DNA of 37,687 nt from a virus, in the IMG/VR virus record IMGVR_UViG_3300028384_000699, positions 1-37,687 of that record; one strand, given 5' to 3'. Numbering within the stretch: the stretch's first letter is position 1; the number at the start of each line of letters is the position of its first letter. Under the pieces are notes generated by a model. It was not told the DNA's origin. It saw only the letters and a program-made list of their open reading frames with translations, and did no database searches. The position numbers were made by a program, and so were the translations under genes. Shown here in pieces: positions 23,232 to 30,339 of the stretch.

Positions 23232-23498
23232 TTATTTAGAAGCCTTTGTAGAGTATGTTGGTTTAATATTTGGTCTTGCTATTTTAGACTTATTAGATGT
23301 AGTCGGTTGATTTGCTACTTCGGCATTGGCTAATAAAGTATCCTTAATTTTGTTAAAGGTAAATTTTCTAAGCCATATAGGCATATTGTAAACCTCAGTC
23401 CAACTGTACCCTCCGTTACCGTAATATACTATATCGTGTATATTATTAAATACGCTTAATCTATATTCAGGCGTCAGGCCAAAAAAAGTTAAGCCCAA
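23232..23498 (-). CDS. Tail/baseplate assembly protein, gp51-like, overlapping the gp26-like gene
   Basis: This 88-aa frame begins inside the end of the gp26-like gene. From a TTG at 23498 it reads GLTFFGLTPEYRLSVFNNIH, then YYGNGGYSWTEVYNMPIWLR and KFTFNKIKDTLLANAEV. The YNMPIWLRKFTFNKI segment is typical of T4-like gp51-type assembly proteins. There is no ATG before Met39. Translation could begin at TTG, with AGGAGG 12-13 nt upstream, or could arise by frameshifting on the TTTTTTT run near 23481-23487 as an extended gp26 product. The C-terminus is basic and disordered. The gene ends 38 nt before the tape measure, the spot where many phages keep frameshifted tail assembly chaperones. Confidence 0.7.
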   Translation of the reverse strand: MGLTFFGLTPEYRLSVFNNIHDIVYYGNGGYSWTEVYNMPIWLRKFTFNKIKDTLLANAEVANQPTTSNKSKIARPNIKPTYSTKASK

Positions 23499-24207
23499 TG
23501 GGCAAATCTACCTCCTCTCCGCCTTCTTCTTCATTAAGGCTAAATTTCATGTTAACGTCTGGGTTTATTTTGGTATATTCAGCTCTTAGAGCCCTAGCGT
23601 CTTTAGCTAATAAGAAATTGTCAACAAAATTTCTAATATCTTTTTGCTCTCTACTGCCATTAACTGATGTGATAATTCTCTTAAGTCTTGTTGTAACTTC
23701 AGGAGAAGAATTCTTATTAATTTTCTTAAGTCCTTCTAGCTCTCTTTCAATACTTTTCTCATCACTATGTGTTAGGAGTTTGAAAGTAACTGAGTTGTCA
23801 GTGTGTGGAAGATTGAAAGTAAATTCGTTAGTTCCTTCTTTTATTAGTTCAGTATCTAAATACTTTAAATCTAGCTTAGATAAATCTACTGTTTGATTTT
23901 CACCTCCATACGTAAATGAATAATCTTTACCGTAAGATAGTACTCTTGCAGCAAACATTATTGCATTCTTATCTCCTACGAGTAGTGAATTATAATCGAC
24001 GCCTTCTGTTGTAATCAATGATTTTAATAGTCTATCGATTACTGTACCATTTCTGATATAGTTTTGATTAGTTAAGATATCTTCCTCTTTTGCGGTCATA
24101 TACTTCATTTCTATTTTACCGCTTGCTAGTGGAGAATCTTTTGGGTATAGTAAACCTTTTGAAGGTAATTCTACTGTTTCAGTAGGCAGGTTAAATTTTG
24201 ATTCCAT
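23467..24207 (-). CDS. Baseplate hub/tail assembly protein, gp26-like
   Basis: This 246-aa protein resembles T4-like gp26-type baseplate hub or tail-assembly proteins. It opens with PTETVELPSKGLLYPKDSPL, continues KIEMKYMTAKEEDILTNQNY, with a helical middle (RELEGLKKINKNSSPEVTTR), and ends VDLPIGLNFFWPDA, an FFWP ending common in this family. It has no membrane segment or cysteine. Its last 32 nt overlap the gp51-like frame across a T7 run. It starts a unit: a strong terminator lies 85 nt upstream (24292-24318) and a TATTTATA-type motif at 24235-24245. It should act in the cytoplasm during tail assembly. Confidence 0.75.
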   Translation of the reverse strand: MESKFNLPTETVELPSKGLLYPKDSPLASGKIEMKYMTAKEEDILTNQNYIRNGTVIDRLLKSLITTEGVDYNSLLVGDKNAIMFAARVLSYGKDYSFTYGGENQTVDLSKLDLKYLDTELIKEGTNEFTFNLPHTDNSVTFKLLTHSDEKSIERELEGLKKINKNSSPEVTTRLKRIITSVNGSREQKDIRNFVDNFLLAKDARALRAEYTKINPDVNMKFSLNEEEGGEEVDLPIGLNFFWPDA

Positions 24208-24291
24208 AAATTTTATTCAGTTATAACTAGTTCTATATATAAATATACGAAGAATCTTTTTTGCAAACAACTATATTATTTAAAAAAATAT

Positions 24292-24318
24292 AAAAAAAGC
24301 CTGGCCGAAGCCAAGCTC
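24292..24318 (-). terminator. Rho-independent terminator after the holin-like gene
   Basis: The coding strand forms AGCTTGGC-TTCG-GCCAGGCT, an 8-bp stem with one G-U pair and a stable UUCG tetraloop, followed by seven T. An A-run on the other side means it could also stop antisense transcripts. It separates the holin-like gene from the gp26-like gene. Confidence 0.85.
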
Positions 24319-24330
24319 AAAAAAAATAAA

Positions 24331-24555
24331 CTATTCGATTGGTTTATCTTCTCCCACAAATCTATCCTTGTTCTGAAAGAAACCAATAACCGTAGTAAAT
24401 ACCCCTGCTACTACTAAAATAGCATCCCACAGAGGATCTAGCTGCATTAATAATTCATTAGCTACGTTTGATGCATCGGTTAAACCTAAAGCGGCTAATA
24501 GAACACCTAAAGCAGTTAATGTGTGTCTAATTAAAGACTTAGTTTGATTAGTCAT
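24331..24555 (-). CDS. Holin-like small membrane protein, 74 aa
   Basis: This 74-aa protein has two predicted membrane segments, about 12-25 (TLTALGVLLAALGL) and 43-60 (WDAILVVAGVFTTVIGFF), separated by a polar turn, with a basic N-terminus and a charged C-terminus (KDRFVGEDKPIE). This is the layout of class II/III phage holins or related lysis proteins. It lies alone between two strong terminators (24618-24641 upstream and 24292-24318 downstream), so its transcription is probably set apart from its structural neighbours, which would suit a timing protein. No endolysin gene is next to it; the nearest wall-cutting domain is the M15 peptidase of the hub. Confidence 0.6.
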   Translation of the reverse strand: MTNQTKSLIRHTLTALGVLLAALGLTDASNVANELLMQLDPLWDAILVVAGVFTTVIGFFQNKDRFVGEDKPIE

Positions 24556-24617
24556 GACTAAAAATTTACAAACAAAATTAAATAATATAATTACAAAAAA
24601 TATAAGTCTCGTATAAC

Positions 24618-24641
24618 AAAAAACCCGGTAAAAACCGGGCC
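24618..24641 (-). terminator. Rho-independent terminator after the tail tube gene
   Basis: CCCGGT-TTTT-ACCGGG (six perfect pairs, three of them G-C rich ends) followed by TTTTTT on the coding strand, 26 nt after the tail tube stop. It marks the end of the sheath-tube unit. Confidence 0.88.
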
Positions 24642-24666
24642 TTAAGTCTTGGTAGGTAATAAAATA

Positions 24667-25152
24667 TTAGTAATTTAGTACGCAGTAGTCCATTGCAACA
24701 GTAATTGAGATTTCAACTGCTTCGTCAGAAGTCCAGTCATACTGACCAAAATCACCGTTTGTTAAGATAGCTCCTTTGATGATCCATTCTCCTACGATAT
24801 CACCAACAGGTCCTAAAATATTTAATGTTAAATCCTTTTTATAAAAATCTGAGTATCCAGCTCTTCCAGTTACTGATTCGTATCCTTGTCTCGCCCATTC
24901 CATTACTGCTTGAGCTCCTGAAGGAGTTACTGGATCGTAAAGAGTCATGGTCATATCATCCCATTCTCTTTTTCCTCTGATTTTTCTATATGAATTGATG
25001 TGGTCTAGTTTGATAACGTTATCAGTAAAGGTAGGAGCTTTCACATTCTTCACCATGAATGAAGGAATGTTATCGATATACATTACAAACCTGTTCTGTA
25101 CCTTTGGTTCAAAGGCTTTAAACATTATTTCGTTAGGATCTAATACTGCCAT
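24667..25152 (-). CDS. Tail tube protein, gp19-like
   Basis: This 161-aa inner tail tube subunit stacks in rings inside the sheath. The beginning MFKAFEPKVQNRFVMYIDNI and PSFMVKNVKAPTF, then YRKIRGKREWDDMTMTLYDP and GAQAVMEWARQGYESVTGRA, follow the gp19/Hcp-like tube family closely. KKDLTLNILGPVGDIVGEWI and ISITVAMDYCVLNY close the beta-barrel. The length is typical of T4-like gp19 (about 160-165 aa). The gene comes after the sheath, is preceded by an exact 11-mer motif and followed by a strong terminator, which is expected for a high-copy structural protein. Most of the fold lacks cysteine; the single one is near the C-terminus. Confidence 0.92.
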   Translation of the reverse strand: MAVLDPNEIMFKAFEPKVQNRFVMYIDNIPSFMVKNVKAPTFTDNVIKLDHINSYRKIRGKREWDDMTMTLYDPVTPSGAQAVMEWARQGYESVTGRAGYSDFYKKDLTLNILGPVGDIVGEWIIKGAILTNGDFGQYDWTSDEAVEISITVAMDYCVLNY

Positions 25153-25166
25153 TTTTATTTATGCTT

Positions 25167-25177
25167 TATTATAAATA
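25167..25177 (-). promoter_or_regulatory. 11-mer TATTTATAATA motif before the tail tube gene
   Basis: Exact copy of the recurrent 11-mer on the coding strand, 14 nt before the tail tube ATG. It is the only notable element in this short gap. See the finding on this motif. Confidence 0.45.
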
Positions 25178-25191
25178 TCTTGTTTTTAAAT

Positions 25192-26949
25192 TTATCCTGC
25201 AAATGTTGCACCAGTTGGTTCAACTGTAAAGTCAAGTACTATAAATTCTGCTGTCTTAGCTGGCTGAATAAAGATTTGACCTACTAATTGATTTCTATCT
25301 ACAACGTCTGCTGTGTTATTAGTGTCGTCCATTACAACTCTGTAAGCGTAAAGACCTTGTCTTTGTACTACTGATTCTAAGTAAGGATTTACCACTGATA
25401 AGAATCTATTTCTAGTTGCTACAGTATTTTGTTCGAATACTAAGTTTCTAGCTTGATCCCCTAAGAATTTCTTAAGTTGAATTAATAATCTTCTTACGTT
25501 TACTCTATCTAAAGCTGATGCTTTAGTTTGTAAAGTTTTCTGACCAAATACTGCAATACCTTGTCCAGGGAAAGTAGCGATTGGGTTAACTTTACCGTCA
25601 TATAGAGAATCTCTTTGAGTTCTTGTTAGCTTTTGTTCTGCTTGAATAACTCCTACAATTCCACCTCTTACTAAACCTGCAGGTGCGAACCAAGGAGCAG
25701 TACTGTTATCAGTGAAAGCGTATATTCCAGGAATTACTACTGAAGCTGGAGCCCATACGTTTCTACCAGTTGCAGATACTACTTGTACCCAAGGCCAGTA
25801 AGAAGCTGCGTAAGAGCTATTTAATGATGTAGCTGTAGAAGTAATATTGTTTACTGTTGATCCGTAGTTATCTAAATCTACTACTGCGATACAATCTCCT
25901 CTTGATTCAGCTAAAGTTACTACACTATTAAGTACTCCTGCTTGATCAGCATTTTCATAAATTAAACCTGGAGCTGATAAGACGTTAAAGATATACTCAT
26001 CTTTATTGTCTAAGATTGCAATTGCATCTGTGTAGTTACCAGAAGTTAAACCTTGAGAGTTAGTATTTGAAATACTTCCAAAGTAGTTAGCGTTTGCTGG
26101 TGCATTATCTCCTGTTGCGTTGTAGAATGAACCAGACTCTACGATTGGAAGAGAAGCTGAGTAAGAAGTACCAGCTGCATCTTCATTTACAGTAGTTCCG
26201 TCATTCTGTAAATAGTTAACAGTTGGTAAGTTTACTGCCGATACGTAAATGTAGTTTGATTTGTTTACATAATCACCTACAGTCTTAACGTAAGTCTTGC
26301 TTCCGTCAGTAGCTTTTGTTTTATATTGAGTACCGATTACTTTCTCAATGTAGTTACTAGAATTAGGATCTAGAGATAAGTTATTGAAAGTTTCTAATAC
26401 TACTTTATTATTATGGCTATCGTCCCCTCTTCTAACCAATAATGAAAATGTTCCTTTCGCGTTATCTTTATTAGCGATTTCCCATCTGATATTGTCTGCA
26501 GATCCAGAAACTAATGCTCCGTTGCTTCCTGCGATTTCGGCACCGGCATTAGTAAGTGAAGTTGAGTTGTTAAAAATAGCTCCTTTACCTAATGTCTTAA
26601 GAACGAAAGGCTGTGTACTGTCTTGCACAGAAGCTGATACGTGAGTTGATGTAGCTTGTGTAAATGATCCTGTTACTACTCTAGTTACTAATACTGAACT
26701 ACCTCCTTGTTGGAAGTAATTTTTAACAGCAATAGAAGTTAAGAATTCCTGTTTTGTAGATGCTGATACGAAAGTTTCACCAAAGTTACGTACATACTGA
26801 TTATAAGATGTGACGATTGTTGGTTCTTCTACTGGTCCTTTGACGGTAGGGCCAATAATTGCAGCACCAGCTTCAACTGGAGCAGGTTGGATAAAAGAAA
26901 TGTCGTTTTCTCTTGCAAATACACCTGGGGAGATGATTGTTTCTGCCAT
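25192..26949 (-). CDS. Contractile tail sheath protein, gp18-like
   Basis: This 585-aa sheath subunit polymerises around the tube and contracts on infection. The N-terminus SPGVFARENDISFIQPAPVE and GAAIIGPTVKGPVEEPTIVT are hallmark sheath sequences that form the inter-subunit mesh arm. The C-terminal domain holds RRLLIQLKKFLGDQARNLVF, NRFLSVVNPYLESVVQRQGL and a final strand KTAEFIVLDFTVEPTGATFA. The variable middle (about 90-330) is the surface-exposed insertion. The length is close to T4 gp18 (659 aa) and typical for marine T4-like phages. The start codon has no Shine-Dalgarno; an exact 11-mer lies 23 nt upstream. Confidence 0.95.
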   Translation of the reverse strand: MAETIISPGVFARENDISFIQPAPVEAGAAIIGPTVKGPVEEPTIVTSYNQYVRNFGETFVSASTKQEFLTSIAVKNYFQQGGSSVLVTRVVTGSFTQATSTHVSASVQDSTQPFVLKTLGKGAIFNNSTSLTNAGAEIAGSNGALVSGSADNIRWEIANKDNAKGTFSLLVRRGDDSHNNKVVLETFNNLSLDPNSSNYIEKVIGTQYKTKATDGSKTYVKTVGDYVNKSNYIYVSAVNLPTVNYLQNDGTTVNEDAAGTSYSASLPIVESGSFYNATGDNAPANANYFGSISNTNSQGLTSGNYTDAIAILDNKDEYIFNVLSAPGLIYENADQAGVLNSVVTLAESRGDCIAVVDLDNYGSTVNNITSTATSLNSSYAASYWPWVQVVSATGRNVWAPASVVIPGIYAFTDNSTAPWFAPAGLVRGGIVGVIQAEQKLTRTQRDSLYDGKVNPIATFPGQGIAVFGQKTLQTKASALDRVNVRRLLIQLKKFLGDQARNLVFEQNTVATRNRFLSVVNPYLESVVQRQGLYAYRVVMDDTNNTADVVDRNQLVGQIFIQPAKTAEFIVLDFTVEPTGATFAG

Positions 26950-26972
26950 GTTTGGTCTATTTTATTTTAATT

Positions 26973-26983
26973 TATTATAAATA
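26973..26983 (-). promoter_or_regulatory. 11-mer TATTTATAATA motif before the tail sheath gene
   Basis: Exact copy of the recurrent 11-mer, 23 nt before the sheath ATG. A variant, TATTTATTATA, lies at 27030-27040 in the same gap. See the finding on this motif. Confidence 0.45.
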
Positions 26984-27040
26984 TCAATCAGGAATGTAAA
27001 ACAGAGTTAATGTTTTTACAATATCTGTCTATAATAAATA

Positions 27041-27069
27041 GGAAAGGAGGATGTAAAACCCTCCTTCCT
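27041..27069 (-). terminator. Possible terminator-like hairpin after the coiled-coil gene
   Basis: AAGGAGG-type arms (27044-27050 and 27060-27066) form seven pairs with further pairing across a one-base bulge. It lies 22 nt after the stop of the 104-aa gene. No T-run follows (TTTCCTATTTATTATA), so termination would be weak; it might instead be a processing site or mRNA-stabilising hairpin. Confidence 0.35.
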
Positions 27070-27090
27070 TAAAAGTTTGTAGAAGTTTAA

Positions 27091-27405
27091 TTATTTTTCC
27101 TCTACAACGGCCTCTTCTGTAGCTGTTTCTGCTACTTCTTCAGACACTGGAGCTTCTGGTGCAGGGATAAATTCTCCCTTCTGTAAGTCAATTGAACCGG
27201 CTCCGTAAGATTCTTCTAAACTTTTTACTAAGTCTTGCTCTGCATCTCTTAGTTCGTCTAGGAAAGTGTCAGCTGCTTCTTTTCTCTTCTTAAGATTAAT
27301 CTCAATTAATGAGATGTTTCCTAATTCGTTAATCAAAGCAGAATTCTTCTGTGAGAGTTCCTGTAACTTGTCAAGCTCTTCTTGAGTTAACTTTTGATTT
27401 GCCAT
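27091..27405 (-). CDS. Coiled-coil protein with acidic tail, 104 aa
   Basis: The first ~70 residues form a heptad-like helix (LTQEELDKLQELSQKNSALI, later KKRKEAADTFLDELRDAEQD). A short GAGSIDLQKGEF strand and a proline/glutamate-rich acidic tail (PEAPVSEEVAETATEEAVVE) follow. Similar small coiled-coil proteins sit next to structural genes in many marine tailed phages, but I cannot name a function. It has no cysteine. It lies just upstream of the sheath gene with a hairpin and motif between them. It could be a scaffold or chaperone for tail or capsid parts; that is inference from position. Confidence 0.65.
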   Translation of the reverse strand: MANQKLTQEELDKLQELSQKNSALINELGNISLIEINLKKRKEAADTFLDELRDAEQDLVKSLEESYGAGSIDLQKGEFIPAPEAPVSEEVAETATEEAVVEEK

Positions 27406-27471
27406 AATTACTTTTTAAAATTAATCGATTAATAACTATAATATACGTATAAATATTTTATTAGGCAACTT

Positions 27472-27822
27472 TTAGCTCAAATATTTTACAACCGAAGTTG
27501 GATTTATCTGTTCTGCTAAAGATGCTGAGGCTGCTGTTTCGTATTCTGTTGAAGTACCTTCCATCATAGCTTCCATAGATGCTGTTACCCATCCTACTAC
27601 TGTATCATTATCTAACGAATCAAAATCTACGAAAGTACCTAAATCCTCTGTTGAGATAATTGTAGTACCGTAAACTGAATTAGAATGGCTTCCAGTAGAA
27701 GCAGTACAAGACCAATGAGCGTTATGAATTACGTCATTTTGAGTGTTTACCGGGTCTTGTGCATCTGAATGTGTTGGGTATGTATCCAGAGCGGTAATTG
27801 TCCAATTGATAGATATTGCCAT
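27472..27822 (-). CDS. Conserved phage structural-region protein, 116 aa (DUF7936-like)
   Basis: This small acidic beta-rich protein opens ISINWTITALDTYPTHSDAQ, then VIHNAHWSCTASTGSHSNSV and YGTTIISTEDLGTFVDFDSL, closing with a helix VVGWVTASMEAMMEGTSTEY. The I.W.I..LD..P....V...HW pattern matches, from memory, a small conserved family of tailed-phage proteins of unknown function (DUF7936-type). It has no signal peptide. An exact 11-mer lies 20 nt before the ATG, as at the sheath and tube genes, hinting at late expression with virion genes. The family match is moderate; the function is unknown. Confidence 0.65.
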   Translation of the reverse strand: MAISINWTITALDTYPTHSDAQDPVNTQNDVIHNAHWSCTASTGSHSNSVYGTTIISTEDLGTFVDFDSLDNDTVVGWVTASMEAMMEGTSTEYETAASASLAEQINPTSVVKYLS

Positions 27823-27842
27823 GTTTTTCTATTTTGTTATTA

Positions 27843-27853
27843 TATTATAAATA
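27843..27853 (-). promoter_or_regulatory. 11-mer TATTTATAATA motif before the 116-aa gene
   Basis: Exact copy of the recurrent 11-mer, 20 nt before the ATG at 27822 and 4 nt after the stop of the 2OG oxygenase gene. It marks the boundary between the glycan-type cluster and the virion genes. Confidence 0.4.
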
Positions 27854-27857
27854 TAGG

Positions 27858-28580
27858 TTAAAATTGATTACTTTCCAACTGAATGTTAAAATTTATTACG
27901 GCTCTATGGGTTTTCCCATAAAAAGGTTCTACAGAATGCACTATGTCATAAGGCCATATAAGCAACATTCCTTTTTTAGGTCTTATATAGTGTTTCATTC
28001 CTCTTATGTGAAAAGCAAATACTCCACTGTAGGGGTGATCTTTAATAGGTTCACCATCTGATAAATAATACCCTCCTGCAAACATTATAGGTTGAGCTTC
28101 GCTGTGGTGCCATCTGCAGTGGTTATGAGCATTATGTCCTCTTCCGGAAGTTGGTTCGTAATACTGTAACCAGCTTTCTGTGATTTCAGGAGTTGAGTTG
28201 CACTCTATATTTAAATGCTCTAATAGTTGCTTGAATCCAGCCACAATACGTCTTTTAATTATACTAACGTTTTCATCTTTATAATTTAAAAAATCGTTTG
28301 GTGGGGTAAAAAACCTACTCCCTATTGGAGGTAGTTCGTGATTTTCAACCCATTCATCTTGCCTATGATAGTTTATTTCATAAGACTGCTGCCTTTCTGT
28401 ATCATATACACCTGGGAGTTCTTGTCCCATCCTCTTTTGAGTATCATCTAATACTTCCATTCCTAAGTCGAATACATTATCTGAGATTATATCGTTGTAG
28501 ATTCTCTTATAAACTGGAATCGGTGCTAGTTGAAATATATTTTCGCTTTCAGTTGATATTAATGGCTTGTTGAAATTCAT
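27858..28580 (-). CDS. 2-oxoglutarate/Fe(II)-dependent oxygenase
   Basis: This 240-aa enzyme is of the prolyl-4-hydroxylase-like 2OG oxygenase type (TIGR02466-like). The core double-stranded beta-helix runs from ITESWLQYYEPTSGRGHNAH. The likely metal histidine lies in HNHCRWHHSE, followed by AGGYYLSDGE and the distal His in YDIVHSVEPFYG with the 2OG-binding arginine in KTHRAVINFNIQ. The N-terminal ~80 residues form a helical cap. It oxidises an unknown substrate using O2 and 2OG, releasing succinate and CO2. The 4-nt ATGA overlap with the radical SAM gene argues for a joint pathway, probably decoration of a virion or cell-surface glycan or protein. Confidence 0.82.
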   Translation of the reverse strand: MNFNKPLISTESENIFQLAPIPVYKRIYNDIISDNVFDLGMEVLDDTQKRMGQELPGVYDTERQQSYEINYHRQDEWVENHELPPIGSRFFTPPNDFLNYKDENVSIIKRRIVAGFKQLLEHLNIECNSTPEITESWLQYYEPTSGRGHNAHNHCRWHHSEAQPIMFAGGYYLSDGEPIKDHPYSGVFAFHIRGMKHYIRPKKGMLLIWPYDIVHSVEPFYGKTHRAVINFNIQLESNQF

Positions 28581-29608
28581 TGCTTTAAAAATCCTCCATG
28601 AAATGGAACATAAAATTCTATTCTTTGTTTTAACTCTTTAGCTAACTGCTCTAGTCTTTGCTGTTTTTCCCAAAACTGCTGCCAATTATCTTCATTACAT
28701 AAATATTCTTTACCTAATGCTATTCCTTCTACTGGAAGGTACGTTAGTGTAAACTGTACCTTGTCTGCTCCCACGTTATTACCAAATCTTAACATATCTT
28801 CTACTTCATGTAAATTTAGTAAATTAATATTATAAGTAACATATGACCAGTCTCTCTTATTTTCAAAGTTATTGACTTTATTAAAATATTTTTCTAAGTT
28901 TCGTACTACAGTCTTATAATAGTCAAGTCTTCGTATTTTAATATAAGTTTCAGGAGTAGCAGCATCAATAGAAAATCCCATACATGTTTTAGATGTATAT
29001 TCGTTTAAGAATAAATCTTGATATTTCTCTCCAAATAAAGTAGCATTACAAAAAGACCAGAAAAAGATTCTATCTTTATGTGTCTTAAAATCTAATTTAT
29101 CAAATATATCAAATAATCTTCCTTTATAGAATGGTTCTGCAACTCCTAAAATTGATAAAGTATGCAGATGCGGAATGGCTGGTTTGATTAGTTCTAATAA
29201 TTTATCTGTATTGTCCTTACTATGAGGACCCTCCATGAATGTTGCACTAGAACGAGGGCACATTATGCATGCTGTTTCTGCTGTTGGGTCTAATCCTCCT
29301 ATATTACACCAGTTACCTGGTAAAGCTAATTCAATATCTCTAGGATACGGATGAAGCTCTACATCTACATTTTTATCTTTATTCGTATGAAACACTGGAC
29401 ATTGTTTACAATTACATGCATCATGTAACCAGTTATTCAATGTAGCTTTACGTACTTCTCTCAACATAGTGCTTTTCATAGCCTCTTCGATGGTAATTCC
29501 TTCTGTAAGAAAATTACCGTAGTATGTATTTTGGTGACAGCAGGATTGATATGATCCATCTGCATCAACTTTTAATCTAGTCCAAGGGTATGCACAATAT
29601 GATTTCAT
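28577..29608 (-). CDS. Radical SAM protein with N-terminal SPASM/twitch-like cysteine cluster
   Basis: This 343-aa protein opens with CAYPWTRLKVDADGSYQSCC (C5, C23, C24) and CNCKQC (C65, C67, C70), the pattern of a SPASM/twitch auxiliary iron-sulfur site. A candidate radical SAM cluster follows, with C101, C114 and C117 in WCNIGGLDPTAETACIMC, an unusual CX12CX2C. Later, SILGVAEPFYKGRLFDIFDK and MGFSIDAATPETYIKIRRLD carry the typical barrel strands. Substrate unknown; it would modify a peptide, sugar or nucleotide by radical chemistry. It overlaps the glycosyltransferase before it and the oxygenase after it by 4 nt each (ATGA), so the three are probably co-translated. Confidence 0.82.
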   Translation of the reverse strand: MKSYCAYPWTRLKVDADGSYQSCCHQNTYYGNFLTEGITIEEAMKSTMLREVRKATLNNWLHDACNCKQCPVFHTNKDKNVDVELHPYPRDIELALPGNWCNIGGLDPTAETACIMCPRSSATFMEGPHSKDNTDKLLELIKPAIPHLHTLSILGVAEPFYKGRLFDIFDKLDFKTHKDRIFFWSFCNATLFGEKYQDLFLNEYTSKTCMGFSIDAATPETYIKIRRLDYYKTVVRNLEKYFNKVNNFENKRDWSYVTYNINLLNLHEVEDMLRFGNNVGADKVQFTLTYLPVEGIALGKEYLCNEDNWQQFWEKQQRLEQLAKELKQRIEFYVPFHGGFLKQ

Positions 29609-30339
29609 ACGTCGTGTCTTAAGTATAAATCTTTAGTTTGTCTTTTATCTATATAGTTTTTTAACACCTTCGGTATACGTTCGTTTCCATATAAAACAAC
29701 AGGTGAATGCTTGTTTATATACGATTCTAGACTACAATTCATATACTTGTATAAAGCAAACTCTTCTACGTTAGTAGAGATGTTATTTTCTTTACAAATT
29801 TTCATCAATTTCTTTCCAATATTAGCATTTCGAGAATAAAAAAAGCCGAAATTTGGTAATACGAAGTATTTAGAAAACACCCAGCTATAATCTACTAAAT
29901 GTTTATCTATAGCATTTACATACTCATCTAATTTCTTTTCATTTATTCCATTTTTCCTCATCTTTCTAATAGCTTGTTTAGCATAGTTGATTGGGTAGTC
30001 ACTGTATACAGGACATTGAACTTTATTACCTTTTCTCAAATAGCTTATAAATGTATCATCAATCGGCCTGTCGACAACTATATCCCAATCAAGGAATATG
30101 TATTCCTGAAATATTTTATCAGCTAATATAAGAACTTCTAGCTTATGATAAAACTGTAAGTTAAAATCAGTGTATTCATCTGCTGAGTTTACTTTAATAG
30201 TTTTATAGTTTAATTCATTAAGAAGTTTAAAATTATTCTCACCCCAGACAAATACCACTTCATCTTCAAATAAAGGTACTCTAGGTATTTCAGCCAATAC
30301 TTTTTCACTATTCCCCCAAAGTGCTCTAACTATCTTCAT
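29605..30339 (-). CDS. Glycosyltransferase-like protein, paralogue of next gene
   Basis: This 244-aa GT-A-like protein begins MKIVRALWGNSEKVLAEIP and has a DxD-type metal site in EYIFLDWDIVVDRP near residues 100-112. It is a paralogue of the gene just upstream: both share the RALWG start, VVFVWGE/VYVWGE, FLDWD, FISYLR/FYSYLR, QCPVY/QCPIY, PNFGFFYSRN/PNFGCFYTRN and a final CSLE.YI.K segment. It has no membrane span and is cytosolic. The donor and acceptor are unknown. It is likely to add a sugar to a virion protein, modified base or host glycan. The start overlaps the paralogue's stop by one base. Confidence 0.75.
   Translation of the reverse strand: MKIVRALWGNSEKVLAEIPRVPLFEDEVVFVWGENNFKLLNELNYKTIKVNSADEYTDFNLQFYHKLEVLILADKIFQEYIFLDWDIVVDRPIDDTFISYLRKGNKVQCPVYSDYPINYAKQAIRKMRKNGINEKKLDEYVNAIDKHLVDYSWVFSKYFVLPNFGFFYSRNANIGKKLMKICKENNISTNVEEFALYKYMNCSLESYINKHSPVVLYGNERIPKVLKNYIDKRQTKDLYLRHDV

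Noticed and set aside
23221-23247. Hairpin AAAGGCTTC/GAGGCCTTT as a terminator between gp51-like and tape measure genes
   Set aside because: It overlaps the end of the gp51-like coding region, has no T-run after it, and the two genes are expected to be co-expressed; it is left unannotated.
24238-24245. T4-type late promoter TATAAATA
   Set aside because: The octamer occurs on the plus strand here and in the other leaders, opposite to the direction of all genes, so it is not taken as a T4 late promoter.
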